DNA from: Chloroflexota bacterium
GTDB taxonomy: Bacteria > Chloroflexota > Anaerolineae > Anaerolineales > Villigracilaceae
Assembly (NCBI GenBank): GCA_023484185.1
Contig: JAMDBC010000018.1
Span: forward strand, 1-15,776
DNA length: 15,776 nt
Direction: 5' to 3'
In this document: positions 6,377 through 12,965 of the stretch, piece by piece
How positions within the stretch are numbered: position 1 is the stretch's first letter
Layout: every line of letters begins with the position of its first letter
Program-made: the position numbers and the translations under genes
Notes under the pieces: model-generated
The model's database searches: none
Told to the model about the DNA's origin: nothing
Seen by the model: the letters and a program-made list of their open reading frames with translations, nothing else

Positions 6377-7228
6377 CTACAAGTGGGGTTGATTCATGTG
6401 GGCGGTCAAGTTGCGATAAAAGTAACCCGGATCTCCAAAACGGACAAATTGCGCGACGTACGTTGCGGCGCGTATATCCACGTGATCGTCTTCGGCGAGC
6501 GGCAATGGCGGCTGTCCGTCCACGCTGACAACTGCGTTCTCGCCCTTCACAATAATACTGACCGACGAGCCTTCCGCTAAAACGACGGCGCGATCCACAG
6601 ACAGGTGGGGCGCAATCGGGACGATCAAAATATTTCGCAAATCGGGCGGAAGGATTGGTCCGCCCGCGGCCAAAGCGTAGGCGGTTGAACCGGTCGGTGT
6701 GGACGCGATCAGACCATCGCAAACATAAGTTGTCAGCACGCGTCCATCCACGCTGGCAGCCAGCCGCACCGGGCGGAGGTTTTGTCCGCGACTGACAACG
6801 GCCTCGTTCAGCGCGTGCCAATGTCCCAACACTTCACCGGCTCGAACATGTTCGGCGTGGATCATCATGCGATTCTCGATCCAGGCTTCGCCGTTGAACA
6901 AATTTTCAAACTTTTCGCGCCATTCCGTGCGTTGAATCTGGATAAGAAAACCCAACCGTCCGAGGTTGATTCCCAAAATTGGGATGCCGCACGGCGCGCA
7001 TAAATGTCCCGCCCGCAGCATGGTTCCGTCACCGCCGACGGCGATTAACATGTCGAACTCGCCGCTCTTGACGCGCCGGCGCAGGTCCTCATCGTACAGC
7101 GAGCCTTGCGGGGGATTGAAGCCTTTTTCCTTCAAGAACTTGACGATCAAATCCGCTTCGGCGAAGGCATCCGGTATCTTCGGGTATGAAACGACCACAG
7201 GGCGCTTTGGGTTGAATGGTTCAGGCAT
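6377..7228 (-). CDS. nadK: NAD kinase
   Basis: 283 aa. The enzyme phosphorylates NAD to NADP in the cytosol. The diagnostic motifs are present: GGDGT (residues 65-69), INLGRLGFL (87-95), L-N-E (N141-E142) and STPTGSTAY (176-184), then GGPILPPDL and VSVDGQ in the C-terminal beta-sandwich. Two starts are possible. A TTG at 7258 overlaps the stop of the preceding gene (TTGA). The ATG at 7228 has no ribosome site but stands 7 bases after a perfect TATAAT. I favour 7228, with a leaderless transcript as one option. The gene is the fourth in the minus-strand row and supplies a housekeeping function, so its presence may simply keep the row expressed. Confidence 0.96.
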   Translation of the reverse strand: MPEPFNPKRPVVVSYPKIPDAFAEADLIVKFLKEKGFNPPQGSLYDEDLRRRVKSGEFDMLIAVGGDGTMLRAGHLCAPCGIPILGINLGRLGFLIQIQRTEWREKFENLFNGEAWIENRMMIHAEHVRAGEVLGHWHALNEAVVSRGQNLRPVRLAASVDGRVLTTYVCDGLIASTPTGSTAYALAAGGPILPPDLRNILIVPIAPHLSVDRAVVLAEGSSVSIIVKGENAVVSVDGQPPLPLAEDDHVDIRAATYVAQFVRFGDPGYFYRNLTAHMNQPHL

Positions 7229-7235
7229 TTGAAAT

Positions 7236-7241
7236 ATTATA
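7236..7241 (-). promoter_or_regulatory. -10 box directly before nadK (possible leaderless start)
   Basis: On the minus strand a perfect TATAAT ends 7 bases before the nadK ATG. With normal -10-to-start spacing, transcription would begin at or next to the ATG. There is no Shine-Dalgarno sequence and no good -35 hexamer (TCTGGC-like at best). An internal operon promoter giving a leaderless mRNA fits these facts. Confidence 0.45.
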
Positions 7242-7254
7242 CACTCCCATTCTA

Positions 7255-7776
7255 TCAAGCCAGACTCTGGTCACACACTTTCCTGAACCCGCATTTGCGA
7301 CAGCGCGCCGCGTCTGTGTGCGAACGCTGAACACTGGTGCGCGTTTCGTCGCGTTTTAATTCGGCTAAAAGATCGAGCAGGGAGGATTCGAGCGAGGGAG
7401 TGTAATCCACGGCAAAATCGCGGTTGGGATAATGGATGATCCCATAGGGCGGACGTTTGCCATAAGTCTTTTCCACCAGCAGACAATAGGCGGCAACCTG
7501 GAAGATATGCGAATCATACGGCGCTTCGGGCGTGCGTCCCGTTTTGACTTCGACCGGAATGATGCGTCCCTTCTGTTCGAGGAGATAATCAGGCTTGCCG
7601 GTCAATCCCAATTCCCGAGAAAAGAGCGGCTTCTCCACTTCGCCCCAGGCACGCGTGTCGGTATAGATGACGCGTCCACCCGGCAGACCGGCCTGCTTCT
7701 GCTGGTGATTTCCTTGAAAGAAAAAGATAAAGGCAAAGATGAATAAGAAGAGGGCAAGGTAAAGCATAATATCCAT
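7255..7776 (-). CDS. Membrane-anchored C-terminal half of a Cas4-like PD-(D/E)XK nuclease
   Basis: 173 aa. Residues 4-20 (MLYLALFLFIFAFIFFF) form one membrane helix, followed by a basic segment, which predicts a cytoplasmic C-terminal domain. This domain has the RecB/Cas4 nuclease motifs: LTGKPDYLL with D63, PVEVKTGR with E76 and K78, and Q93-V-A-A-Y97. It ends with CRKCGFRKVC (C159, C162, C168), the last three ligands of the Cas4/AddB-type iron-sulphur cluster. What is missing is the N-terminal part of the family: the first cluster cysteine and the motif-I histidine. Both occur in the small gene at 8421-8663, two genes upstream in the same row. No CRISPR array or other cas gene is present here. 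Cas4 relatives degrade or trim DNA ends; the substrate here is unknown. Second possible start: Met4. Confidence 0.88.
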   Translation of the reverse strand: MDIMLYLALFLFIFAFIFFFQGNHQQKQAGLPGGRVIYTDTRAWGEVEKPLFSRELGLTGKPDYLLEQKGRIIPVEVKTGRTPEAPYDSHIFQVAAYCLLVEKTYGKRPPYGIIHYPNRDFAVDYTPSLESSLLDLLAELKRDETRTSVQRSHTDAARCRKCGFRKVCDQSLA

Positions 7777-7783
7777 TGACTGG

Positions 7784-8413
7784 TTAACGTCTGTCAGCTT
7801 CCTTTATAACCTTCTTCACTCGCGCCAAACCTGAACCCGATAAATCCTCTGCCCGTTTTTCAAGCGCATTGACAAATTGTTTTTTGTTCGATGAATTTAC
7901 GGCGGGCAAAGTTTTTTCGGAATGCTGAGCCACATCTTTTGGACGACAGGTTTTTAGATGATCGAGCAAATATGGGAAAATGGCTTTGTTGTATTTTTCA
8001 TTCTTCGACGCAGCACGTGCCAAAGCCAGCACGCCATTGTCCATCGTGATGACCGAGCCTGTGTCCATGGCTTTTTGGATTTCAGTTAGATGCTCAAAAA
8101 TAATGTCAGCTTTTATTTCAGCAACAGTCCCAAGTGCGATCATCCCACCCCACACGAGTCGGTTGTTCTTATTTTTCAATAACCTGATGAGATCTTCGGC
8201 GTAATCGGCGATCAAGGTCGGGTCGATATAACCGACTTCGTACAAAACTTTGATGCAATCGGCTTGAATGTTTTTATCTTTGCTCCAAAGATTTTCGGCA
8301 ATTTCGCGAATACCGGTTTTGTCTTTTTGGGCCGCCAGGTCATGCGCCAGTTCCTGGTTTGGCACCTCGTCACGGCGATTTTGAAAATGAGCAATGCGAT
8401 TCAAGATTGACAT
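7784..8413 (-). CDS. HEAT/ARM-like helical repeat protein
   Basis: 209 aa, almost entirely helical. At least three repeat-like helix pairs can be read: NIQADCIKVLYEVGYIDPTL, then EDLIRLLKNKNNRLVWGGMI with ALGTVAEIKADIIFEHL, and TMDNGVLALARAASKNEKYN with KAIFPYLLDHL. The C-terminal 40 residues are basic (RAEDLSGSGLARVKKVIKE). Such proteins usually act as scaffolds; several bacterial HEAT proteins bind DNA. The ATG is preceded by GAGGAG, which overlaps the stop of the upstream gene. The gap to each neighbour is 7 bases, so it is co-transcribed with both halves of the split nuclease and sits exactly between them. A role as partner of that nuclease is inference from position. Confidence 0.8.
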   Translation of the reverse strand: MSILNRIAHFQNRRDEVPNQELAHDLAAQKDKTGIREIAENLWSKDKNIQADCIKVLYEVGYIDPTLIADYAEDLIRLLKNKNNRLVWGGMIALGTVAEIKADIIFEHLTEIQKAMDTGSVITMDNGVLALARAASKNEKYNKAIFPYLLDHLKTCRPKDVAQHSEKTLPAVNSSNKKQFVNALEKRAEDLSGSGLARVKKVIKEADRR

Positions 8414-8420
8414 GTCTCCT

Positions 8421-8663
8421 CTATTTCAAAAGCAGATCGGTGAGATAAGTTACCAGCACAATGAAAGCCGCCAGCAACAGGATCATACCCAAAGTCCGGA
8501 GAAGACCTGCCGCGATGACATGGCGTCCGTGCTGACGATGGAGTTCAGTCCCGCTGGCGAGTTCGGCCTGATCCTCGGATTCCACGCCCTGCTTACGATA
8601 CCACCAAGCGCGGCGGCAATAAAGATAGGAACCGATCTCAGAAGCTCGGATGACAGAGGACAT
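8421..8663 (-). CDS. Small membrane protein carrying the N-terminal half of a Cas4-like nuclease
   Basis: 80 aa. Residues 5-26 (IRASEIGSYLYCRRAWWYRK, then QG) match the N-terminal segment of Cas4/DUF83 nucleases, where the single cysteine (C16 here) is the first iron-sulphur ligand. The next segment, A-S-G-T-E-L-H42-R-Q-H45-G, matches the motif-I histidine region. Residues 56-79 form one membrane helix, and the chain ends there (LLLK). The catalytic D, E and K and the other three cysteines are absent but occur in the gene at 7255-7776. With the helix at its C-terminus and basic residues before it, the N-terminal domain should face the cytoplasm, on the same side as its partner. The ATG at 8663 is chosen because the longer frame reaches into the neighbouring gene and breaks the family alignment. 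Confidence 0.8.
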   Translation of the reverse strand: MSSVIRASEIGSYLYCRRAWWYRKQGVESEDQAELASGTELHRQHGRHVIAAGLLRTLGMILLLAAFIVLVTYLTDLLLK

Positions 8664-8669
8664 GGGCAA

Positions 8670-8675
8670 AGTATA
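8670..8675 (-). promoter_or_regulatory. -10 box of the split-nuclease/recN gene row
   Basis: On the minus strand TATACT ends 6 bases before the ATG of the small Cas4-like gene, and there is no Shine-Dalgarno sequence. As before nadK, this spacing suggests a leaderless transcript. The -35 region is weak. It lies in the 40-base gap behind the serine hydrolase gene and is the only visible promoter for the row. Confidence 0.45.
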
Positions 8676-8703
8676 GCACAAATATTCTACTTGAAATCCC
8701 GCT

Positions 8704-9924
8704 TTAGTTGCCGTTCTCGCCCAATAGCCGAAGCACGGTTGGCACCAGATTGTTGGCATATTGTCCGTTTGTCAACAGCACAAAACCGGAACTGCCATCC
8801 TTGGCAAACGAAATGTACGTTGTGAAGCCGGAAGTTCCGCCGCCTTTCCAGACTCTTTCAGTGGGAGTGTTGGGGCGCTCTATCTCCCAGCCCAGCCCTG
8901 TGCCGGAGCCTGGTTCCTGTCCATCCGCAATCGTCATTTGAGTGAGTCTTATTGAAGAAGCCAGGGGAGTGGAATCCGGCTGCATATTGTCAACCAGGAA
9001 TTGGGTCATATCTTTGAGAGTGGAATGTAAATATCCTGCGCTGCTCATCGCGCCTGAATCTGGAAAGTAAGTTGCGAGTGCGCCATCGGCTGTATAACCT
9101 TGAGCCAATCTGTTTTGTTGTTCGTCCGATAAAGTTTCGCTGGTATCCATCAATCCCAGAGGCTGGCTGATTGCTTCGTACTCAAGCGTGCCAAAGTCGT
9201 TTCCTGAAAGCCGCGCAAGAATATCTCCAAGCAAGGAATAACCCAGGTTTGAGTAGATGTATTTTGAACCAGGTGCCTGAGCGAGTTGATATGTATTCAA
9301 CCAGTTATACAGATCGGAGAGATTATCGGAAGCAAAGTCACGAGGCAGGGCGGAGTAATGGGTTGCCAGATTGACCAATGTGATCGGAATATCGTTATAC
9401 GTCGGCGCTTGAATGCCGGGCGGAAGATATTTTTGAATCGGATCATCGAATTTGACGGTCCCCGCGCTGACTGCTTCGGCAAGCAGGATGCCGGTGAAAA
9501 CTTTTGTGATCGACCCAATCTCATAAACTGTGGAGGATGTCATAGATTGTCCGCCATCTTTGGCTGTTGTGCCATAGTTCAACAACATCGCTTCCAACTG
9601 GCCTGTTTGCGGGTTGCGAACCACAACAGCGATCCCAAGCCCCGGAGTTTTTGTCTGCTCGAGAAATGATGCTGCAAGCCTGTCTATCTTTGATTTGAGA
9701 TCATCATTGTTCAATATTACAAGGCCGGGTGTTGGGGAAGGGGAGGGCGTTTCCGTCGCAGTTGCGGATGGGACGATTGTCGGCGTTTCCGCAGTTGGAG
9801 TTGAAATTGTTTGCGTGAGTGAAGCAGGGGATGATGAGACTTCAGTTGTTATTGGCTTTCTGACGCCGCAAGATGCAAGTCCAAACACGAGTATCAGTAA
9901 GAGTATTTGTCTTAACTTTTGCAT
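8704..9924 (-). CDS. Beta-lactamase-family (class C fold) serine hydrolase lipoprotein
   Basis: 406 aa from the ATG at 9924. A basic N-terminus and hydrophobic stretch lead to the lipobox L-A-S-C (C19), so the protein should be exported and lipid-anchored. A Ser/Thr/Pro-rich linker (about residues 25-68) follows, and then a penicillin-binding-protein-like domain with S138-I-T-K141 (nucleophile and Lys), Y224-S-N226, and K360-G-G-G-T-S-G-F as the third motif. Relatives include D-aminopeptidases, esterases and class C beta-lactamases. The closest general class is the Beta-lactamase (PF00144) hydrolases, and the substrate is unknown. The open frame runs to 10014, but those residues precede a clear signal peptide. 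GGGA about 10 bases upstream of 9924 can serve as ribosome site. The gene stands alone, with its own -10 box. Confidence 0.92.
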   Translation of the reverse strand: MQKLRQILLLILVFGLASCGVRKPITTEVSSSPASLTQTISTPTAETPTIVPSATATETPSPSPTPGLVILNNDDLKSKIDRLAASFLEQTKTPGLGIAVVVRNPQTGQLEAMLLNYGTTAKDGGQSMTSSTVYEIGSITKVFTGILLAEAVSAGTVKFDDPIQKYLPPGIQAPTYNDIPITLVNLATHYSALPRDFASDNLSDLYNWLNTYQLAQAPGSKYIYSNLGYSLLGDILARLSGNDFGTLEYEAISQPLGLMDTSETLSDEQQNRLAQGYTADGALATYFPDSGAMSSAGYLHSTLKDMTQFLVDNMQPDSTPLASSIRLTQMTIADGQEPGSGTGLGWEIERPNTPTERVWKGGGTSGFTTYISFAKDGSSGFVLLTNGQYANNLVPTVLRLLGENGN

Positions 9925-9960
9925 TATATGTTTCCCTTTTATGAATAGAGAACAGGGAAG

Positions 9961-9966
9961 ATTATA
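9961..9966 (-). promoter_or_regulatory. -10 box of the serine hydrolase gene
   Basis: A perfect TATAAT (minus strand) lies 36 bases upstream of the chosen ATG at 9924. This gives a short leader and supports that start over the longer frame. No convincing -35 hexamer is seen at 16-18 bases. Confidence 0.5.
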
Positions 9967-10116
9967 GCACCCCACAAAAAACAACTTTGGATAATTAACT
10001 TGGGCGTGAGTCAACCATTAAAGCAGGATAAATTTGAAATTCATGCAGGGTTCATTTGCGACAAGTAAGATACACATCGGCTTGCTCTTATGTACAAGGG
10101 AGAGGAATAGCCGGAT

Positions 10117-11331
10117 TTGAAAATGCTGGAGAGTCGAATGAATCAGATTTTGGGTCGAGGAAAGTTGCGTGCAAGACGTTGGGGAGCATACGTGATTGGG
10201 GGCGTGGCGTTATTGTTTTCAGGGCTATTTGGTGTCATTGGGATCGTGCCCGCAGTTTCGCCGTCCACCGGCGCACAGATCGCGGATATGATCAGGTCAA
10301 TGGCCGGACCTCAACCGGTGGCGGACCTTGAGAGCGTATCATTCCAAATACAGGATGCCATCAACCGATTTATATCTACCCACGATGGCGGGCAAAAAGC
10401 AATCAGCCTTTTGCAAGCCAGTGCGGTGCAGAGTCTCCCTCAAAGGCAGAGACGGGCGAATAGCGTTGCGTCAACATCTCAGACGGCAGCACCTTTGCCG
10501 GTCAATGATGTGGTCAGCGCGCCGCCTCAGATCGGCTGGCAGGCTTACGGTCCGGCAGTGAACGGTTCACCCGTGCTGGCTCAGGCATTGTTATCGCTCG
10601 ATCCGCAGCGTCCATATGCCGGGATCGCACTTGTCCGCATTGATCTTTCCAAACTAAAACTCCACATCGAGCCCGGTTTTCTCGAACCATCTCATACGAA
10701 GGATACTGTCAATGCAATTCCGAACCTAGGGTTAACCCCGGCGGCTGATCAAAGCAATCTTGTCGCAGGATTCAACGGTGGCTTTAAAGCAGTCAATGGT
10801 TATTATGGGATGATGGTAAATGGAGTTACTCTGCTGCCAGCTATCCCTGGCATTGCGACTGTAGCCATCTATCGCGACGGGCATGTTCAAATTGGCGCGT
10901 GGGGACAGGATATCCTGCCATCTTCAGATATAGTTGCGTTCCGGCAGAACTGTCCGCTGATCATTCAAAATGGACAGATCAATTCACAGGTATCTGTTGA
11001 TAACCGCGCTGTTTGGGGCGACACAATTGGAAATCAGGAAATCACCTGGCGCACCGGACTTGGTTTGACTCAGGACGGCCGTTACTTGATCTATGCAGTT
11101 GGGAATGGGACGACAGTTGAAACCTTGGCCCAGGCTTTACAGGGCGCTGGGGCTTATAACGCCATGCAATTGGACATCAACCGACACTATGCTCATTTCG
11201 TCACATATCAATCCAGTGGTAAATCAAATTCCCCTTTGAGGGCTGTCCAATTATTGAATCAAATGGAGAGTGACCCAGTTCTTTATCTCGTCGCACATTC
11301 ACGGGATTATTTCTACCTGACATCGCAGTAA
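10117..11331 (+). CDS. NAGPA-type phosphodiester glycosidase family protein, membrane-anchored
   Basis: 404 aa. One N-terminal membrane helix (about residues 22-46, WGAYVIGGVALLFSGLFGVI) follows basic residues, and the rest should be outside the cell. A variable, Gln/Ser/Ala-rich segment (about 60-140) links it to a C-terminal domain. This domain has the marks of the phosphodiester glycosidase (NAGPA/DUF2233) family: A217-G-F-N-G-G-F223, then GYYGMMVNG, a central TGLGLTQDGRYLIYAV, and M350-Q-L-D-I-N-R-H-Y-A-H-F near the end. Family members remove or cleave sugar phosphodiesters, probably in cell-wall or exopolysaccharide material; the substrate here is unknown. Start: TTG at 10117 lies 9 bases behind GAGAGGAA, a good ribosome spacing. 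ATGs at 10123 and 10138 are alternatives with worse spacing. Confidence 0.85.
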   Translation: MKMLESRMNQILGRGKLRARRWGAYVIGGVALLFSGLFGVIGIVPAVSPSTGAQIADMIRSMAGPQPVADLESVSFQIQDAINRFISTHDGGQKAISLLQASAVQSLPQRQRRANSVASTSQTAAPLPVNDVVSAPPQIGWQAYGPAVNGSPVLAQALLSLDPQRPYAGIALVRIDLSKLKLHIEPGFLEPSHTKDTVNAIPNLGLTPAADQSNLVAGFNGGFKAVNGYYGMMVNGVTLLPAIPGIATVAIYRDGHVQIGAWGQDILPSSDIVAFRQNCPLIIQNGQINSQVSVDNRAVWGDTIGNQEITWRTGLGLTQDGRYLIYAVGNGTTVETLAQALQGAGAYNAMQLDINRHYAHFVTYQSSGKSNSPLRAVQLLNQMESDPVLYLVAHSRDYFYLTSQ

Positions 11332-11420
11332 ATTGCTTGAAATTACAACTGCAAGTTCGCTGGAGTTTTGGAATATGGCTTACTCAAAGTTAGAGGGCGA
11401 ACAGCAAAGCCCGCACGTGT

Positions 11421-11486
11421 GCCTGCGGCCCAGTGCAGGCAAAGAGCGCGAAGATTTCTCTTATCTTGGTGCACTTCGCGCTCTTC
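11421..11486. repeat. Double-hairpin intergenic repeat
   Basis: Two adjacent perfect inverted repeats: GCCTGC-8-GCAGGC (11421-11440) and AAGAGCGCGAAG (11442-11453) / CTTCGCGCTCTT (11474-11485), the latter 12 bp with a 20-base loop. The right arm runs into a second CTTCGCG copy. The layout resembles REP-like dispersed repeats. The gap 11332-11559 otherwise holds only a 65-codon frame that reads through this repeat and is not believed. Confidence 0.6.
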
Positions 11487-11559
11487 GCGGTGGGAAAATG
11501 ACAAAAACTGGAGTTCACTATGGACTTTGAGAAAGCCGTAAGTTTTGGAATTCGCTCCA

Positions 11560-11588
11560 TTGTCAAAACCGCTGACCCTCGTTATAAT
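11560..11588 (+). promoter_or_regulatory. Promoter of tRNA-Val
   Basis: TTGTCA (11560-11565) and a perfect TATAAT (11583-11588) are 17 bases apart, and the tRNA begins 11 bases after the -10 box. This is a strong sigma70-type promoter giving a very short 5' leader. Confidence 0.85.
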
Positions 11589-11599
11589 GTTGCTCTCTC

Positions 11600-11673
11600 G
11601 GGCGGATAGCTCAGTTGGTTAGAGCACTGCTTTGACATAGCAGAGGTCGTAGGTTCGAGCCCTATTCCGCCCA
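11600..11673 (+). tRNA. tRNA-Val (anticodon GAC)
   Basis: A complete 74-base cloverleaf. The acceptor arms GGGCGGA and TCCGCCC pair fully. The D arm is AGCTCAGTTGGTTAGAGC-like. The anticodon stem CTGCT/AGCAG closes the loop TTGACAT with anticodon GAC at 11634-11636 (reads GUC/GUU), and the T arm contains GGTTCGAGC. The discriminator base is A at 11673. CCA is not encoded (CAG follows), so it must be added by the CCA-adding enzyme. The gene has its own promoter and terminator. Confidence 0.97.
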
Positions 11674-11678
11674 CAGAG

Positions 11679-11710
11679 AAAAAGCCCCGAATATTGGGGC
11701 TTTTTTATTT
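11679..11710 (+). terminator. Intrinsic terminator of tRNA-Val
   Basis: AAAAAGCCCC and GGGGCTTTTT pair around a 7-base loop (GAATATT), followed by more T residues. It begins 5 bases after the tRNA, a classic rho-independent terminator. Confidence 0.93.
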
Positions 11711-11763
11711 TATTCTACCATCTCCGAAATAAGCAATTGGCACCAATTTGAAAATCTTTGGGT

Positions 11764-11789
11764 TATAATAATCGGACAATATTTATCCG
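11764..11789 (+). promoter_or_regulatory. -10 box and small palindrome before the DUF981-like gene
   Basis: TATAAT lies at 11764-11769. Just downstream, CGGA (11773-11776) and TCCG (11786-11789) flank an AT-rich centre that is itself partly symmetric. This could be an operator overlapping the transcription start. No regulator is identified, and no good -35 is seen. Confidence 0.4.
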
Positions 11790-11813
11790 AGTTAAACCCA
11801 CAAGGAGAACAGT

Positions 11814-12395
11814 ATGTTTATTGACTATCTAACCCTCGTCATGGTTAATCTTGTAGCAGGGACGGTCTTATTGGCTTACTATCTGTGGAAAGGCCTGGAC
11901 GAAAAGGATCAGCGCCCATACGCAGCCGCGTTCTTCATGGCTGGCTTGGTCAGTTTAATTACTGGCCTGCAACTTTCCTTCACTTGGCCTTTACCGGGCA
12001 GTTTCAACGTTGGTTACGGCGATGCTACCACCTTATTTGGCGTCGTTTTCGTTGCCACAGGCATTGCCCTGAGCCAGGGCTGGAACCTGATACCCGTCAC
12101 GATTTATGCCTTCTTCGCCGGTATAGATGCGATTATTGTCGGCATTCGCATCCTGTCCCTTGGACTAGGTCAGGAGCCGCTTGTTGCTGCTGTTGGTTTT
12201 GTTCTCGCTGGCTTGGGTGGTTTGGGCGCCTTTCCATTCTTCCAGTGGTTTAGAGACAACAAAATCGTGCGTTGGCTCGCGATCTTATTACTGCTGGCTA
12301 CAGCCGCAATTTGGGCTGTCACGTTCTACAATTCATTATGGGCCCATATGGCAAGCTTCAGCAAATGGGTTCCAGCCACGATGCCGAGCAAATAA
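11814..12395 (+). CDS. DUF981-like multi-pass membrane protein
   Basis: 193 aa with about six hydrophobic helices (starting MFIDYLTLVMVNLVAGTVLLAYYLW; later VVFVATGIALSQGWNLIPVT, VAAVGFVLAGLGGLGAFPFF and AILLLLATAAIWAVTFYNSL). The pattern, with a short charged loop (KGLDEKDQRPYAAAFFMAG) after helix 1, fits the DUF981 family of small membrane proteins, whose function is unknown. AAGGAGA lies 6 bases upstream of the ATG, so the start is firm. The gene is monocistronic, with a -10 box upstream and a strong terminator 20 bases after its stop. Confidence 0.8.
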   Translation: MFIDYLTLVMVNLVAGTVLLAYYLWKGLDEKDQRPYAAAFFMAGLVSLITGLQLSFTWPLPGSFNVGYGDATTLFGVVFVATGIALSQGWNLIPVTIYAFFAGIDAIIVGIRILSLGLGQEPLVAAVGFVLAGLGGLGAFPFFQWFRDNKIVRWLAILLLLATAAIWAVTFYNSLWAHMASFSKWVPATMPSK

Positions 12396-12414
12396 TCCAG
12401 GACACAATTCAATG

Positions 12415-12450
12415 AACCGGGAGGGTGCAAACCCTCCCGGTTTTGTTTTT
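12415..12450 (+). terminator. Intrinsic terminator of the DUF981-like gene
   Basis: AACCGGGAGGG and CCCTCCCGGTT form an 11-bp perfect stem with a 6-base loop, followed by TTGTTTTT. A very strong rho-independent terminator. Confidence 0.93.
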
Positions 12451-12499
12451 GTAGTCGGGACAATTTGTAAAGGCGTTAGCGAGATCACAACATTTTTGC

Positions 12500-12536
12500 T
12501 ATACTAAAGAAAATCCAAGAATGAGTTTTGGGGAGG
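12500..12536 (+). promoter_or_regulatory. -10 box and ribosome site of the small membrane protein
   Basis: TATACT (12500-12505) is a likely -10 box; no clear -35. GGGGAGG (12530-12536) lies inside the first codons of the ATG-started frame but 5 bases before an in-frame TTG at 12542. This argues for the TTG as the real start. Confidence 0.5.
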
Positions 12537-12541
12537 CCGCT

Positions 12542-12910
12542 TTGAATACTAAAAATGAAAACTTTTCATTTCTGTCCATTGTCTTGATGATTGGTGCAAT
12601 ACTCATAATTCTGTTGGCGCTGTGGTCGGGATTCACTCACTTGTTTTCTCAAAGAGGTGGAGACATGGTGCAAGTGATTGTCAGTGAGATCAACACGCTA
12701 TTTCTGGTGATCCTCTTTATCATCGGGATGATCTTTACACTGCAGAAAAAACTTTGGGGATTCTGGATGTTTGGCATCACGTCAGTTTTGATTTTCGTTT
12801 GGGGAGGCATGCCCGGCAGCGGCGGCATAATAAATCAGCTTGGAGTAGCCGGTTTTTTGGGCACGGCCTCCATCTTGCTAATCTATCGCCAGCGCGATCT
12901 ACTATCCTAG
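12542..12910 (+). CDS. Small four-helix membrane protein of unknown function
   Basis: 122 aa from a TTG start. The frame also has an ATG at 12521, but GGGGAGG at 12530-12536 is a good ribosome site only for the TTG. The protein has about four hydrophobic helices: SIVLMIGAILIILLALWSGF; FLVILFIIGMIFTL; LWGFWMFGITSVLIFVWGG; and INQLGVAGFLGTASILLIY. A short polar loop (SQRGGDMVQVIVSE) lies between helices 1 and 2. I do not recognise a family. It resembles the preceding gene only in being a small membrane protein, and it has a separate promoter. Its stop lies 4 bases before the -35 box of the thrS leader. Confidence 0.7.
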   Translation: MNTKNENFSFLSIVLMIGAILIILLALWSGFTHLFSQRGGDMVQVIVSEINTLFLVILFIIGMIFTLQKKLWGFWMFGITSVLIFVWGGMPGSGGIINQLGVAGFLGTASILLIYRQRDLLS

Positions 12911-12914
12911 CCTC

Positions 12915-12943
12915 TTGCGATTGGACCTTGAAATGCGTATAAT
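12915..12943 (+). promoter_or_regulatory. Promoter of the thrS leader
   Basis: TTGCGA (12915-12920) and a perfect TATAAT (12938-12943) are 17 bases apart. Transcription should begin about 12950, just before stem I of the T-box. Confidence 0.8.
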
Positions 12944-12965
12944 GTCCCCACTCAAAAGAAATCGC

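Noticed and set aside
6366..6821. N-terminal extension of the zinc-finger membrane protein
   Set aside because: It lies wholly inside nadK on the same strand in another frame and is an Arg-rich shadow; the inner ATG precedes the zinc-finger domain directly.
7255..8663. A CRISPR-Cas locus suggested by Cas4-like proteins
   Set aside because: No repeat-spacer array and no other cas gene is present in the window; solitary Cas4-family nucleases are common outside CRISPR systems.
11333..11530. 65-codon open frame after the phosphodiester glycosidase gene
   Set aside because: It reads through both hairpins of the intergenic repeat, has no ribosome site and an unnatural composition.
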